From: Megalobrama amblycephala
Taxonomy: Eukaryota; Chordata; Actinopteri; Cypriniformes; Xenocyprididae
Direction: 5' to 3'
Length of the DNA: 64,000 nt
Assembly (NCBI RefSeq): GCF_018812025.1
Contig: NC_063054.1
Coordinates: forward strand, 9,227,582 to 9,291,581
A program made the translations under genes and the position numbers. The notes under the pieces are model-generated. The model ran no database searches and had not been told where the DNA came from. It was given only the letters and a program-made list of their open reading frames with translations. Below, one piece after another: positions 1 to 62,060 of this stretch (position 1 is its first letter; the number at the start of each line of letters is the position of its first letter).

Positions 1-474
1 TTGCACAAAATCATGCACGCATGTACTTGAACTAAGTAATGTAGTCAGCTCGTGTCGTGAATTTGTTCATCCTGTAATAACACGCCGAAACACAGCAACT
101 AGAATTCACAATATTTTAATACAATATTGTATACAATTATAATCTTATGTAAATGACAGTCCCAGCAGTTATTAATGTTGTGCGTTGCTGTTTGGCTGCC
201 AGTGGTGTGGTCCCTTCTGAATGAAGCCTATAATTCTGCCGATCTAACTCCTTTGGGATCAAATAAATGTGTAGTTCTGACGACTGTTAAAACGGCTAAC
301 AGCACCACATATCCCAGACATATTGTAAATTTGTTGTGAACCTTCTGAGAGTGTTTTGTTGGCCTTCCTCTGGTAGTTGTAGCTGCTGTCACCATTGACT
401 TAAACAGAGCGCGCAGCTGTGACCGGTCACAAATATGGCGGCGATAGAATACAGTGACGTCACATGAAACCCAT
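1..474. other. AT-rich non-coding sequence, no gene seen
   Basis: No exon-like open frame with splice sites and no recognised repeat end. It probably belongs to a suco intron or 5' flank, because the first recognisable suco exon begins at 4271. Confidence 0.5.
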
Positions 475-1865
<1,391 letters not shown>

Positions 1866-3436
1866 GTATATCTCAATGGCTCAAAAGTTTAGGATCAAGA
1901 TTTTTAATGTTTGATTACAGGAATACATTACACTTTAAAATATATTGAAATATTTATATTCAAATAGAAAACAATTATTTAAAATTATAATATTTCATAA
2001 TATTACTGTTTTTTTTTTCACAATATTACTTTTTTTATCAAATAAATGTCTTGGTGCTCATAAGAGACTTCATTTATATATTATCACAATGGATTTGCAG
2101 ATCATCTATTCAGAGTTGTCCTTTCTATAATGAGATCTAGTCGAGTAGATTTCAGGTATGGAGCTAGAAGGTATAATGTCTGTAAAAGCATTTCTAGCCC
2201 TGATACATTTTCCTAGTTTTGTTTTCCTTGAGCTTACTCCACCTAAAAGAACATGATTGCACTACTCTGTACATTTTGCACCCCGCAGTGTTCCTTTCCT
2301 GACCTTTTCCCCATTATATAGATAGTGAATGGGTTTGTATTTGATTACCACTGAGCTGGTCCACACCCTGCTGTTAAAGATCTGCAGAGTTAAACCATTC
2401 CACCCTCTCTCATAAAGCTGCTCTGACACTTACACCCTAAATGGAGAAGATGAAAGTAGGGGTAGGCTGAGAGAGGTGGGCCTGGGTACATCAGCATGTT
2501 TGTTTTCCACAGGACAGCCTTGTAAATGTTTAATCAACCAAATGCTCACTCAGCGCTGCTGTTTAGGCACTGACAGAGACATAGAGATAAGGGAGACAAG
2601 AAAAGGGGAAAGTGATGAGGAGACAGAAGGAAAGACTACTGTAAAACAGGATTGATTTTGCTCACATTTTGAATACAGATTGAATTTGTCCCACAGAACT
2701 GTTGTTTCATACAGCGCTTACATAATACAGTCATTCACACCTCAGTGCTAATTGAATCTCAGTATAAATTAGAAATGTTATGATCATTTTTGACACTTCA
2801 CCGCAACCATTATAGATTTTTCACTGGTTAATGAGATAAAAGTGCATAATTCCATGTAGACCTTATATATGTGTGTTTATAAAATGGATGGTTCAGGCCC
2901 TTGATTCTGATTGGTTGAAAGCCGTTGTAAAATAACATACAGCTGACCGCATTACATAAGTATCGCTGCACCACTGAATGTGTATGTTGCTGCGTCTGTC
3001 TTAGCAAACACTCTTAGCAACGTAAACATATGTTTGTTCTCTATTGATTTTGTTCATTAAAGCTTACTGCATTGTGTAGAAGAGTATTGTGAGAGAGATA
3101 TCGAGTGACTGAGTGTATTACCTGCATTCAGATTTAGCATTTTCTTTCAGGTCAGTCCTTTGTTCATAATAAAAAATCAGTTTGAATATCCGCTGCGATC
3201 TTGTCCTTTTAACATTTAATGGGTTTTCCCATACCCTGCTGACACTGACAGCGCTAGTCAAAGCATTTGTCATTTGCATCGTGTTCACAAGTTTCAATAT
3301 AAAAGTCTTTGCGACTGAGTGACTCCATGCTGCCATCTAATGGCGTAATAAATGTAAAATAATTTTACTTCATGATAGTTGCATTGATACATATTTTTTG
3401 GCTTTAATATTTGTATTGTTTGGTAACCATTTTATA
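1866..3436. other. Non-coding stretch, no exon seen
   Basis: AT-rich sequence with no convincing exon. The stretch from about 2884, containing 'GATTCTGATTGGTTG', resembles a dispersed fish repeat whose other end may be the hairpin at 3437-3562. Confidence 0.4.
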
Positions 3437-3562
3437 AAAGCAATAAGGCCTGTGAAGCCGTGGTTTACAGTGAATTTATAACAGCTAAGGGGGTTTTCTA
3501 ACAACGCCCCTTAGCTGTTATAAATTCACTGTAAACCACGGCTTCTTGGGGCTTATTGCTTT
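3437..3562. repeat. Near-perfect hairpin (MITE-like)
   Basis: Both arms contain GTGGTTTACAGTGAATTTAT or its complement, and the ends are AAAGCAATAAG and CTTATTGCTTT. The arms are about 55 bp with a short central loop around 3495-3507. No coding content. Confidence 0.8.
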
Positions 3563-3717
3563 AATATATAATATGTATGAAAGAAGTCTGACCAAAGCTG
3601 CATTTATTTGCTCAAAAATACCTTAAAAGCAGTAATATTGCTTAAAATATTATTACAACTTATTCTATTTTAATATGTTTTAAAATTTTATTTCTTCCTG
3701 TTAAAAGCAGTATTATG

Positions 3718-4040
3718 TATGGAAGCTTGTTTTCACCATGAAATAAAAAAGGTAATTGCGACTTTTTATCTCACAATTCAGAATTGCGAAATATAAACAT
3801 ACAAATTGCGAGTTATAAAGTCAGAATTGTAAGATATAAACACAATTCTGAGAAAAAAACATCAGAATTGCAAGATATAAACGTGCAATTCTGAGCAAAA
3901 AAAAAGCCGAATTGCGTGTTTGAAAACTCGTAATTGCGAGAAAAAGGTCAGAATTGTGAGATAAAGTCGCAATTACCTTTTTTTTTTTTTTTTTTTTTTT
4001 TTTCTTTGTTTTTTTTTAGTGGAGAAAACAAGTTTCCATA
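3718..4040. mobile_element. Palindromic MITE, TATGGAAGCTTG family, copy 1
   Basis: The left terminus TATGGAAGCTTG pairs with a right terminus ending TTTCCATA. The interior repeats AATTGCGA/TCGCAATT words and contains a poly-T run near 3977-4003. A second copy with the same ends and interior words lies at 32896-33217 in the suco 3' UTR region. Confidence 0.75.
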
Positions 4041-4270
4041 ATTATAGTATTAGAATATATTATAATATTGGAAATATTTGATGTTTCATATACATTTCTG
4101 TGGATTCTGGATCACTACCAATTTCACATTTGTCATAGCTACCCAGCATAATAAACCCAGCATTAATAAAATGGCATTTCACATTAATGGACAGGATTAG
4201 GACTGAGGAAGGAGTTGTGGTATGGTCACTGTAATAAAGGTTTGTTTGTTTGTTTTGTTTGTTTTTGCAG

Positions 4271-31854
<27,584 letters not shown>

Positions 31855-32895
31855 GTTTTTCACATCGGCATCTTTCTTTTTCTTATTCCATCTCACCGTC
31901 GTTTTGAGATTTTATTGTCAGTGATGATCCTGACACCATCTTCACTACATCCTGGTTCACGGAACTTTGGTTATGTGCCTTTTTTATCCATTCAGGATTG
32001 TTTTCATTATTCCCTTTTAAGGTTCTTCTAGGGATATTATGACTGATAAACATTCGCAAGTATGAATGAGACTCATGTAGATGTGGCGCTGCATCACCGT
32101 GACCATGTGAACTGTCGATGCTGGCAGGCCCATATCATTCAACATCATTCTTTATACTAACATGACCATCAGATTACCATTTCCTCTTTCACTGTCCCTT
32201 TAACGCAATCTCACTCTGTCTTTTCCTTCCTCGTTCGCAAATGAAATTCTTGTACATGTGAGTGTGCGTGACCCTGCGCCAGTCGTTGTCTGTGGTTGGT
32301 TTGTGGGACCAGTGATGTCACATAGCACAGGGCTTCAATCCAGTGAACAGAGCTGAATGAAGAACAGATCCAGTCCTTGTTCATTCTGTTTTCATTTCTT
32401 CTTTTAGAGCCAAATTAAGGCCTGTTTCTCTCACCATCTAGTGTGACCAACGAGTCCAGGCTGGGCCTGAACACTCACAGACACACACACGTATATACAC
32501 ACATTATACGGAGTCTCATGCTCAGGCTCCAGCTTTTTGAAGTACGTTTACAGCTCATTTTCTTCATGTTCAGTAGAGCCGTCATAAAAGACACATGCAG
32601 ACATTAGGGTTTTTTTTACACACTTTATATGTACACGGGGAGTTTGTAGGGGACATTCTGTTATTTTTAGCGGTAATTATTTATGTATTTATTTATTTAA
32701 ATGTGACCGGGGCTCTATGAGATCACGGTCATGTGACACATGAGATGCAGTGGCCCCTCCAACCTCCATGTTAGAGCTCGCAAGATTTATTACACATAGA
32801 CACAAATGGTACGGACGACATCTTCCTGTTCTCCAGAGTTTGCACAAACTGTCTTTTCTTTTCCTTTCTTTTCCTTTTGAGAAAGCTGGACTCTA

Positions 32896-33217
32896 TGGAA
32901 GCTTGTTTCTGCCACTGAATAAAAAAGGGAATTGCGACTTTATCTCACAATTCTGACTTTTTTTCCTCTCAGAATTGCATATGAACTCGCAGTTTTGAAT
33001 TATAAAGTCAGAATTGCGATATATAAACTCACAACTGCAAATTATTAAGATATAAACTCGCAATTCTGACTTTTTTTCTCAGAATTGTTTATATTTCGCA
33101 ATTCTGACTTTATTTAATGCAATTGCAAGTTTATATGCCAATTCAATTCTGAGAGAAAAAGTCACAATTAGTTGCTTTTTTATTTTTCATTCAGCGGTGG
33201 AAACAAGCTTCCATAGG
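32896..33217. mobile_element. Palindromic MITE, TATGGAAGCTTG family, copy 2
   Basis: TATGGAAGCTTGTTTCTGCC at the left pairs with GGTGGAAACAAGCTTCCATA at the right. The interior repeats AATTGCGA/TTCTGAC words as in copy 1 (3718-4040). It lies inside the inferred suco 3' UTR. Confidence 0.85.
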
Positions 33218-34296
33218 ACTGGTCGATTTTGACTTCTTAAATCAAACTCTTAATTTATTTTGGATGTTTTATTTGATTTATTAATTTATTTTCAATTCAA
33301 ATCAATTCTTAAATCACATTAAGTATCAGATAAATCTGTTCTAATGCTCATAATGTGATCATGGAGATGTCATGCATAATTTTTAAAGGACATCTGATTG
33401 ACTCTGTGATTCACTCTTCTTCGCTGGATCTGTTCAGATGAGCTTTGAGTTACTGGAATCACAAGAATGGCCAAGCTCTCGTATTTGCGCACATATTATG
33501 CATGTCCAGCAAAGCAACCTTCTTGTCTGTCCTACCTGTCATGTACACGTAAAGATTATCTGTATGTGTGTCTGATCTCACACACTCCGTGTCCCTTTTA
33601 TCACACTTTCTATGTATGTATGTTTGCTGCTTTCAAAGTTGTTTTAATGCACCCAAGAGACCATTTGACATCCCAGTGGAGTTTCTCTGCGTCAGACTTG
33701 TGTGCTTTCTGTGGTGTCTGAGATTGTTTTTTGTTTGTTTTGTTTTTTTCATGCAGACGATCCCATCATTGACCTTTTATCAAACTGAGGGGTTTAGGAG
33801 AATGTGAAATCACATCACGATTTCAATTAAAGGGAAAGATTGGGATGGCATACGATGGACCATCTCTGTGTGATTTCCATGACACATGTTCCACTTTGAA
33901 ACATTTTACTACCTTTCTCCTTTTTGAATGCTAATCGATATATGCTTGTGGATTTTGTGTTTATGTATGGATGTTTTCTCAACCAGTGTGTATGCTGATG
34001 AGTATTTGGAGTGAGTAGAGACCGCAGCGTGTGTCTCTCCTGTGCACTTTGGAGAACTCCACATGCCTTTGTTTTTCTACTCCACACCTTGTACAAGTGC
34101 TTTTTCAACCCAGGCTTTCCTTAGTATGGCGCCCTCTAGTGGTTAATGCCTGATTTATTTAAACGTCCGCTAGGTGGCGCCCAAATGAAATCTCATAGTC
34201 TGTGAGAACGAACTGCACAGTATTTGATTTTTTTTTTTTTAGTTTTTCCAATTGTAACTACAGCGGTGTAGTGCCATTAGAAACTGTGAATTTATA

Positions 34297-34302
34297 AATA
34301 AA
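34297..34302 (+). promoter_or_regulatory. suco: Polyadenylation signal AATAAA (suco)
   Basis: AATAAA followed within 30 nt by TTTGTCGTCTTTATTCAGTG and a GT-rich run, the layout of a vertebrate poly(A) site. Confidence 0.6.
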
Positions 34303-34344
34303 ACACTTTGTCGTCTTTATTCAGTGTGTTTGGTTTTATTAGTT

Positions 34345-37250
34345 ATTACAAGCATTAAAACCCATGAAAGCATGTATTATTACGCTTCCACCATTGAAGT
34401 CTATGGCAGCCTATAGAACCGTATGCTAAAAAGTTGTGAAATTTGGCACACTGATAGAGGCCACTCTCAACTGTATCCATAGTAAATTTGGAGTCTCTAA
34501 CTCAATCCCTCTAGCGCCACCACCTGTCCAAATTTTCACTCGTATTTATGCTAATAACTTTTAAATCATAAGGGCTACAAACAAATTTCAACAAATTTCA
34601 AAAAAGACGATTTTATTGCACCCTATGACGTCATTTTCCGTCATTAAAATGTTCCCGCCATTTAGATTTTTCCGAAAAACCTTTTTCTAACTCATCCTAG
34701 GCTGTTACTCCGATTATCACGAAAATTGAACCAGATCATCTTCAGACCATGCTTGCAAAAAAGTTATCAAAAGCTTTTTGATAGATCCATCCGTTCTTGA
34801 AAACGGCACAAATGAATTCGGCGAAAAGCTCGCCAAATCAGACTTGAGGCTATATCTCCAAAATGCTTTATCATATTCAGACCAAACTTGGGACATGCCA
34901 TCACAAGCATGACCAGAGGCAACATGCAGCATTTCGGCGCAGCGCCACCAACTGGTCCGGAGATACAAAAAATGGCTATTTTTGCTTATAACTTCTGATA
35001 GGTTTGTCGTTAGATTCGGGGCATCATGCCGAGTCGAATGATGTGCAATTTTTCCATATCGGCCATGTTGGTCATCGGCCATTTTGAATTTTGTACGAAA
35101 ATGCTGTATGAAACGCATTAGCGTATCGTTACGGAACTTGGTTTGGGTCATCAGCACAATGCCATGAAGGAGCCTGAGAAGTTTCGGACCAGCGCCACCT
35201 AGTGGAGAAAAAATGATGTATATACTGTGGATGTGGTCGACTTATTTTCACAGGAGTCTTATCCTTAGACTCCTGAATCCTTGCCGAGTCCAACGATACC
35301 AAACATGCTAGGTTTCGACTTATGGTTTGTATGATGTGGTGATTTAGTGCTTAACCCTTTGAGCGGTACGGTCCCACATAAGGGATTTTTATTTCAGTGC
35401 CCCTGGGCGTACGGTCCCACATATGGGATTTCGAACGTTCAGCGACGTCACATAACTGCCAGATTTAAACTGCGCTTTCGCGCTTTTACTGTGAGACGGA
35501 CGCGCGCAGCTCTTGTCATAGATCACAACTATGCAGTGTTTTCAGCCACATAACGTTTCTTTTAAGGTTTCAGACATTTAAATATGCATAAGCACCATTA
35601 AAACAATATATTTAGAGTTTATAAAATACACACTGATGTCAGACATCAGTGGAAGGAGCAATAACAATCCATTCATATACAATTTGCCGACATTTATTCA
35701 TATCAGACACACATAATGGGGCCAAGTAACTATAAAGTTTACTCTATTATTCTTCCAGTTCACCATCAGCCACTTACTTGCATATATTTCGGGAGAAAAT
35801 TATGAATTCACCTGCTGTAAATCCGACTGACAGGACTCTGCGAACTGCGGGGCAAACTAAGATGGCGCCGCCCATCTCTCGTTATAGATCAAGATAAAGA
35901 TAATTTATAAAGGCTTTTAAACGACAAAACACACTCCCTTACACATATTTGAGGATCGGAATATCAGATAGTTGATAACATGGAAAGCAAGTTTGTGAAT
36001 ATTTTAAATAAACAAGGAAAAACAAAATAATAGCGATCCACCTGTCATACAGTGTTATTGTTGCTGCGCTCAGCGCTCGTGACACGCATGACGCGTCGCT
36101 ATGGAAACATTAAAGGCAAACGTTCTAAAATAACGGTCGCATTAAAAAAACTCACTCTGGGGGGGACAGTTAGAATATTTTAAACTCACGCTTGAAAGGG
36201 TTAAAAAACAATTGCGAATATATTCGAAACCGTGAGTCCAATCGAGATGAAACCAGCATAGGAAACACGAAACCTTCGTTGATTAACTATAAGTTGAAGC
36301 CCGAATGTCAAAATTTTGATAGGAAGTGGCAAAAAATTCAAAACAAAGTTATCCATGTGTAATTTTTTATGTTCTCCTACATATAAATGTCTATAACTCT
36401 GAAACAAAATTAGATATTTTCACCAAATTTGACACACATAAGTATGGGCTCACTCTGAGGACACAAAAAAAGTGGTGGGATTCTGCCTCTTGGTGGTGCT
36501 ATAATTGAACAAAACATGAAATTGTCATTAACTACAATACAGTATTATGATATAAAATGCTATATTTTATGAATGCATTGGTGTAGCTCTGAAGGTACAC
36601 AATAGGTTTTGAGATAGTGCCTCTTTGTGGTCAAATGTTATAATGAAATTTAAAAAAAAATTCTAATAGCTTTATTTAAATGTGGTCTATTGTAATCAGA
36701 CTGGTCTTAATATATTTTGTGGGTCATGCTGAGCACATTGATGCCAATTTTGCCAAATTCGGCAAAACTTCCTCTCCACCACTTTGATTTTCTTTAAAAA
36801 CATACTTTTTCAATCTTTTCCTAGACCGTTGGTCCAATTTTCACCAAAATCTAATTGTATCATCTTCAGGTCATTCCGGCAACAACGTTATAGATTTCAT
36901 GTTGATAAACAAAGCCGTTTTCGTATAACCGCAGCAACGAATTAGAGGCTTGATGCCAAAATGACTGTTGAGTCTGTATCTCTGCAATGCTTTCACATAT
37001 TGACACCAAACTTTGTGAGTGTCATTGTCACCTCACTCTGACCATATCACATGAATTTGGTCACAGCACCACCTATTTTTCGAAAATGATTAACCAGTAA
37101 ATCTTTATTATTAACTGTATTTATGATTTTTCAGCCCTTTTGCCTAAAATGACCTTAATAGGTCTTTAATTGCTCACTGTTGCAGTTAGTCTCATGCTCC
37201 CAGCCATGTTAGCATGACTTGTTGTGCCGTAATTGCTGCTTGCAGCTATA
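34345..37250. mobile_element. Large unclassified dispersed repeat
   Basis: The sequence TTGAAGTCTATGGCAGCCTA followed by GAACCGTATG and AAATTTGGCACAC, and the end GCTGCTTGCAGCTATATTT, are hallmarks I associate with an abundant cyprinid repeat. Related words (TTTTTCAATCTTTTCCTAGA, CACCAAAAT) recur near 36800, and a related fragment is near 44440-44760. No transposase was recognised. A TTAA element is nested at 35357-36199. Confidence 0.55.
35357..36199. mobile_element. Nested TTAA-flanked MITE
   Basis: Ends read TTAACCCTTTGAGCG (from 35352) and CGCTTGAAAGGGTTAA (to about 36203), with TTAA at both edges. The interior includes AGCAATAACAATCCATTCA and AACGTTCTAAAATAACGGTC. The same interior recurs, broken by other insertions, at 52250-53480. 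Confidence 0.75.
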
Positions 37251-37428
37251 TTTTTTGTTATTTATTATACGGATTATTGGTCCTTATAGTGTTTTCTTCA
37301 AAATACTGTGTCAAAACACTACTCTGTTGCAATATTTCTGGTTAATATGTACATTTTTATCGGGTCAGTGGCGTCAGATGACTTTTATTTTGAAGTGTCT
37401 GCAGTAGCAGGTTGATCATTCTCAGTCT

Positions 37429-43560
<6,132 letters not shown>

Positions 43561-43807
43561 GACAGAGCAGGTAAACGGACAATTGTCACGCATCTGACCA
43601 GAGTCTTCCTCTGTCTGGTGTTGCTTGTAACCTGTGGCTGTTTTGCAGTTGTCGTTGTGAATGTCACTAGTGCTTGCTGATCTGCCTGGAGAGAGAGAGA
43701 CAGTCCAGAGCGCACAGGTTCCTGCCTGCTCAAATCCTGCTCTCCTAGTTCCCCTGATGCCATGCCAAACTAATTGTGACGTCCATGCCACACTAACTGT
43801 AACTTAA

Positions 43808-44032
43808 AATAAACACACTAGATGTTCATGTGAGTGGATCACCATAATCATGTGTAATTGTCGCACAGGGCGGTCATATACGCATCACATTAACCGGTTT
43901 GTGATAGATTACTAAGGTGTGTTTGTGCTGTGGATAGATGTGTGAGAGAAGAGATGTTAGTGAAACACTTCTCATTTCTGTAAGAGACGGGCTCAGATAC
44001 CAGACTGACCCTCTGAGGAGAAACACAATAAA
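43808..44032 (+). promoter_or_regulatory. scrn2: Two polyadenylation signals (scrn2)
   Basis: AATAAA occurs at 43808-43813 and 44027-44032. Either could end the scrn2 transcript, giving a 3' UTR of about 270 or 490 nt. Confidence 0.6.
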
Positions 44033-46120
44033 ATATCAATGATTCAAAACGTCTGGCATCTTTATTTTTACTGAAGAGGACAGCTGTAAATATATAAGTT
44101 GTCCATTGAGTGCTGCAGTCTGTCCACCTGTGTACTCCTAAAACCCATTAGTAAAACCCATTAGTGTGCATCCTAAATCATTGTGCTTTATAAAAGAATA
44201 ACTGGTATAACCTACCTGCCAATCTTTTCGGCGTTCATGTGGAAACCGCTACCAATAATCAATCAAGATCTTCTCAAGCTGAATGCAGTAGTGATGAAGC
44301 TTTTCGAAACCAATTGTTTCTCAAAATGATTCGTTCTTTTGAGGCGCTTGAAACGCCAGACCGGTGACACCTGCTGGTCGAAGATGCTTGTACTGATTTT
44401 CTTCTTCATTATTTTTCTGCCCTAAAAGTGTATGGGCATCAGAGATCCCAAACTCAGCAGGATGGTCCCAATTGTGCACTGCTAAGTCTGACACTAGGTG
44501 GCGCTATAATAAAGTGATTTATGTTTTGGGTCGTAACTTTTGAAACCTATAAAGGACTAGAAACATTTTTGGGGGGGTGATGCCCTCTGGTTTCATTTCT
44601 GTCTTTAAAAATTCTCTATTTTGAATTTTCTGGGGGGGAAAATATACTTTTTCAAACACCTTCTAGGCTGTTGTCCCACAATTCACCAAATTAGGCAAAA
44701 ATAACAAATTTGCAGTAATCATTAATGTATGGCACATGACATTATTTTCAGGTATTGGCTATTTTTAGGGGTCCAAGCATCAACTGAAGACAGAAAACAA
44801 CCGTGACAGGAGCTGTTTGTCGACTTCGTGACCTGAAACATAAACATAAATCTGCATTATTTGTCTAAACACATTACATTTGCAAATTTAACTTGGCAAT
44901 AAAAACTGTGAAATGCAAACTCAAAATATGACACAAACCTGCAGTAATTAAAGGGTTAGTTCACCCAAAAAGGAAAATTCTGTCATTTATTACTCACCCT
45001 CATGCTGTTCCACACCCGTAAGACCTTCGTCCATCTTCGGAGCACAAATTAAGATATTTTTGTTGAAATCCGATGGCTCACTAAGGCCTGCATAGCCAGC
45101 AATGACATTTCCTCTCTCAAGATCCATTAATGTACTAAAAACATATTTAAATCAGTTCATGTGAGTACAGTTTCAATATTAATATTATAAAGTGACGAGA
45201 ATACTTTTGGTGCACCAAAAAAACAAAAACAAAATAACCACTTATATAGTGATGGCCGATTTCAAAACATGCTTCAGAAAGCTTCAGAGCGTTATGAATC
45301 TTCTGTGTCAAATCATGATTCGGATCGCGCGTCAAACCGACAAACCGAAATCACGTGACTTTCGCGCTCCGAAGCTTCATGAAGCAGTGTTTTGAAATCG
45401 GCTATCACTAAATAAGTTGTTATTTAGTTTTTTTTAGCGCACCAAAAATATTCTCGTCGCTTTATAATATTAATATTGAACCACTGTACTCACATGAACT
45501 GTTTTAAATATGTTTTTAGTACATTAATAGATCTTGAGAGAGGAAATGTCATTGCTGGCTATGCAGGCCTCACAGATATCGGATTTCAACTAAAATATCT
45601 TAATTCGCGTTTCGAAGATTAACTACGGGTGTGGAACGGCATGAGGGTGAGTAGTAAATTACATTATTTTCATTTTTGGGTGAACCAACCCTTCAAGTAG
45701 CTATGTTAATGCAAATATAGGCCTACTTCATGTATTTATTAACCAGTGTATTTGCTGCTGACCTTCGATTATCCAATTCAGCCATATTAATTAGCAAAAA
45801 TTACTTAAGATGAATATCACATTGTTTTTTTGTTTGTATGTTTTGGTGAAGTGTTGAAGTTTTCTCCTGTGTCCTATTCTTCAGCTGAAAGGTTTTTTTG
45901 AGCTGCGCCCTCTACTGTACAGTTGTGAATCTGCATTTCCTTCAGTCTGAGGCCTATTTATTTCACTTTTGGTGTGAAATGGCCTTCATTTGCCAAAAAT
46001 AGGCAGAACTTTTGTTTGTTTGTTTGTTTTTTGAGAATACCTACAGTGTACTTTAAGGGTCGTGCAGAATAAATTCCCGCGTCTCGCCAGAAGATGGCGC
46101 CCGCAGCTGAATCATCGAGA
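44033..46120. other. Intergenic spacer, repeat-rich
   Basis: It holds a fragment of the 34345-type repeat around 44440-44760 and a palindromic MITE at 44952-45692. No gene recognised. Confidence 0.7.
44952..45692. mobile_element. MITE of the GGTTAGTTCACCC family
   Basis: The ends are AGGGTTAGTTCACCCAAAA and TTTTGGGTGAACCAACCCTT. The inner arms pair (AGGCCTGCATAGCCAGCAAT with ATTGCTGGCTATGCAGGCCT; TAATATTAATATTGAA). Confidence 0.87.
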
Positions 46121-46395
46121 AGGGTCTGGCTGCAGACCATGGACGAGTGGAGCTCCACTCTCGAACAGGAAATACGTCACCTCCACTTGTGTTTTACTTA
46201 CATCTACACCTAACCCAACCCTAAACCTACCCTTTACAGTAATGCAAATACTTGTTTTACTAATGTCTACACCTACCCCAACCCTAAACCTACCCTTACA
46301 AATAATGCAAATACAGTAATTAAACTATTGGAGGTGACGTATTTCCTGTTCGAGAGTGGAGCTCCACTCGCCCCCTCAGGCTGCAGCTAGACCCT
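46121..46395. mobile_element. Palindromic element upstream of mysm1 with two octamer motifs
   Basis: The ends AGGGTCTGGCTGCAG and CTGCAGCTAGACCCT are inverted repeats. Inner arms GAGTGGAGCTCCACTC and GGAAATACGTCACCTCCA pair with their complements at 46328-46371. The loop has two copies of CCCAACCCTAAACCTACCC and two ATGCAAAT octamers (46242-46249, 46305-46312). Confidence 0.8.
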
Positions 46396-46599
46396 ATTGG
46401 AATCATCCATCCATTTTACAAACTGCTGGTCCAATGTGGGTACAGCATAATATCATACTTCTTTTTTAATTGTTTGTTAAATTGTTTAATTAAGGTTTAT
46501 ACATGCTATTTCCATGATAGAGTTCAAGATAAATATTTTCATTACTACTGGAGCTGCTCGTTTGCTAAGTTTCAAACAGCAACCACAAACTATGCAAAA

Positions 46600-46799
46600 G
46601 AGGTAGCCCTTCCGGCGCACTCAGTGTCCGAATTCAACCACTCGTTTTCACTCACTCTTTCAAGTGGAGTAATGTGTAGTGAATGAGGGGGGCGATTTGG
46701 AACACAGCAGTAAAACACACAGCAGTTGCTCCATCCTGCCAGCGAGTGGCGCTGTGACAAACATTCTCCTCTCACTTTACTCTCACATCCGCCACAAAT
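46600..46799 (+). promoter_or_regulatory. mysm1: Probable mysm1 promoter / 5' UTR
   Basis: A CTTCCGG ETS-type word lies at 46609-46615. The region up to the ATG at 46800 is less AT-rich than its surroundings. No TATA box seen. The transcription start is not visible. Confidence 0.35.
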
Positions 46800-61103
<14,304 letters not shown>

Positions 61104-61336
61104 TAATAAACCTAACAGTATGAATGGGTCAGTATGTGTGTCAGAAGAGGACAAATGTGTCATTCATTTACATTGTATGTTACATTGTATTCTCATGAAT
61201 TTTTGTACTATAAAGTATTAACTAGTTTCATAATAGTTGAGTTTAATCATAACTGTATTTAAAAAATTTAATTGAAGTATGATGACATTTTGTAATTCAC
61301 TTTTATCACAATGTGCAAGAAAGTGCGCTGCACTTA

Positions 61337-61342
61337 AATAAA
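61337..61342 (+). promoter_or_regulatory. mysm1: Polyadenylation signal AATAAA (mysm1)
   Basis: AATAAA 234 nt after the mysm1 stop, in a 3' UTR without other recognisable features. Confidence 0.65.
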
Positions 61343-62060
61343 ATTGTATTATGGAAAAGAGATTAATTGGATATTTATGGAGTAACAATTAAGGTGTCAC
61401 TTTTTCTGTTTAATTTTACTTTAGTGTTTCATAATATAAATTGGGCAACACTTTACAATAAGGTCCCATTAGTTTAACATTTGTTACAATAATCATTTGG
61501 TAATGTTAATTAATAAAACCACAATTGTTGATGTTAGCCAGGTCCATTAAATAATATTAACAGATACTTTTTAATTTTAATAATGTATAAGTAATATAAG
61601 CTGTAAGTCATTTTCATTGATAGTTCATGTTAACTAATGTAGTTAAGTAGTGTTAACAGATGAAACCTTATTGTGAAGTCTTACCATTAATTGAATATGA
61701 ACACAGTTTTTGCTATTTGACCAAGCACAGAAGTGTTACTGAAATATAGAATTTTAAAACGAAACCAAATGAAGACTTCAGATGCAAAAGCCTCTAAGTG
61801 GCGTCTGAAATGTTCTTATAAAATGAGCATTTTTATCAAGCTCGTATTTTTATGTTCAGTTAGGTCCTTTTCATTGCCATTAAATGAACATAAACATACG
61901 AGCTTAATAAAAATGCTCATTATAGAAGAAAATTTCAGACGCCACTTAGAGGCTTTTGCATCTGAAGTCTTCAAATATAGGTGGTTATTGTGTATTCTTT
62001 ACTGAAAACGGGTTAAAATGACCCCGAAGACTATGGAAGAATTAATGACGGTAGTGTTAA
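61343..62060. other. mysm1-oma1 spacer with a hairpin
   Basis: A ~200-bp palindrome lies at 61771-61972. The rest is AT-rich with no gene seen. Confidence 0.7.
61771..61972. repeat. Fold-back palindrome (~200 bp)
   Basis: GAAGACTTCAGATGCAAAAG, CCTCTAAGTGGCGTCTGAAA and AAATGAGCATTTTTAT on the left pair with exact complements on the right, ending at 61972. The arms are about 90 bp. It may be a MITE; target duplication not resolved. Confidence 0.85.

Larger units (their letters stand above)
31855..34302 (+). other. suco: suco 3' UTR (inferred)
   Basis: No further coding exon follows. AATAAA at 34297-34302 is the first well-placed polyadenylation signal, followed by a GT-rich stretch. This implies a 2.4-kb 3' UTR containing the palindromic MITE at 32896-33217. 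The exact cleavage site is not visible, and earlier weaker sites are possible. Confidence 0.6.

Noticed and set aside
34717..35157. 146-codon minus-strand frame
   Set aside because: It lies wholly inside the dispersed repeat at 34345-37250 and I see no known domain; it is probably chance or a decayed transposon part.
46201..46300. Interstitial telomere repeat (AACCCTAAACC)
   Set aside because: Only two imperfect copies inside a palindromic element, not a TTAGGG array.
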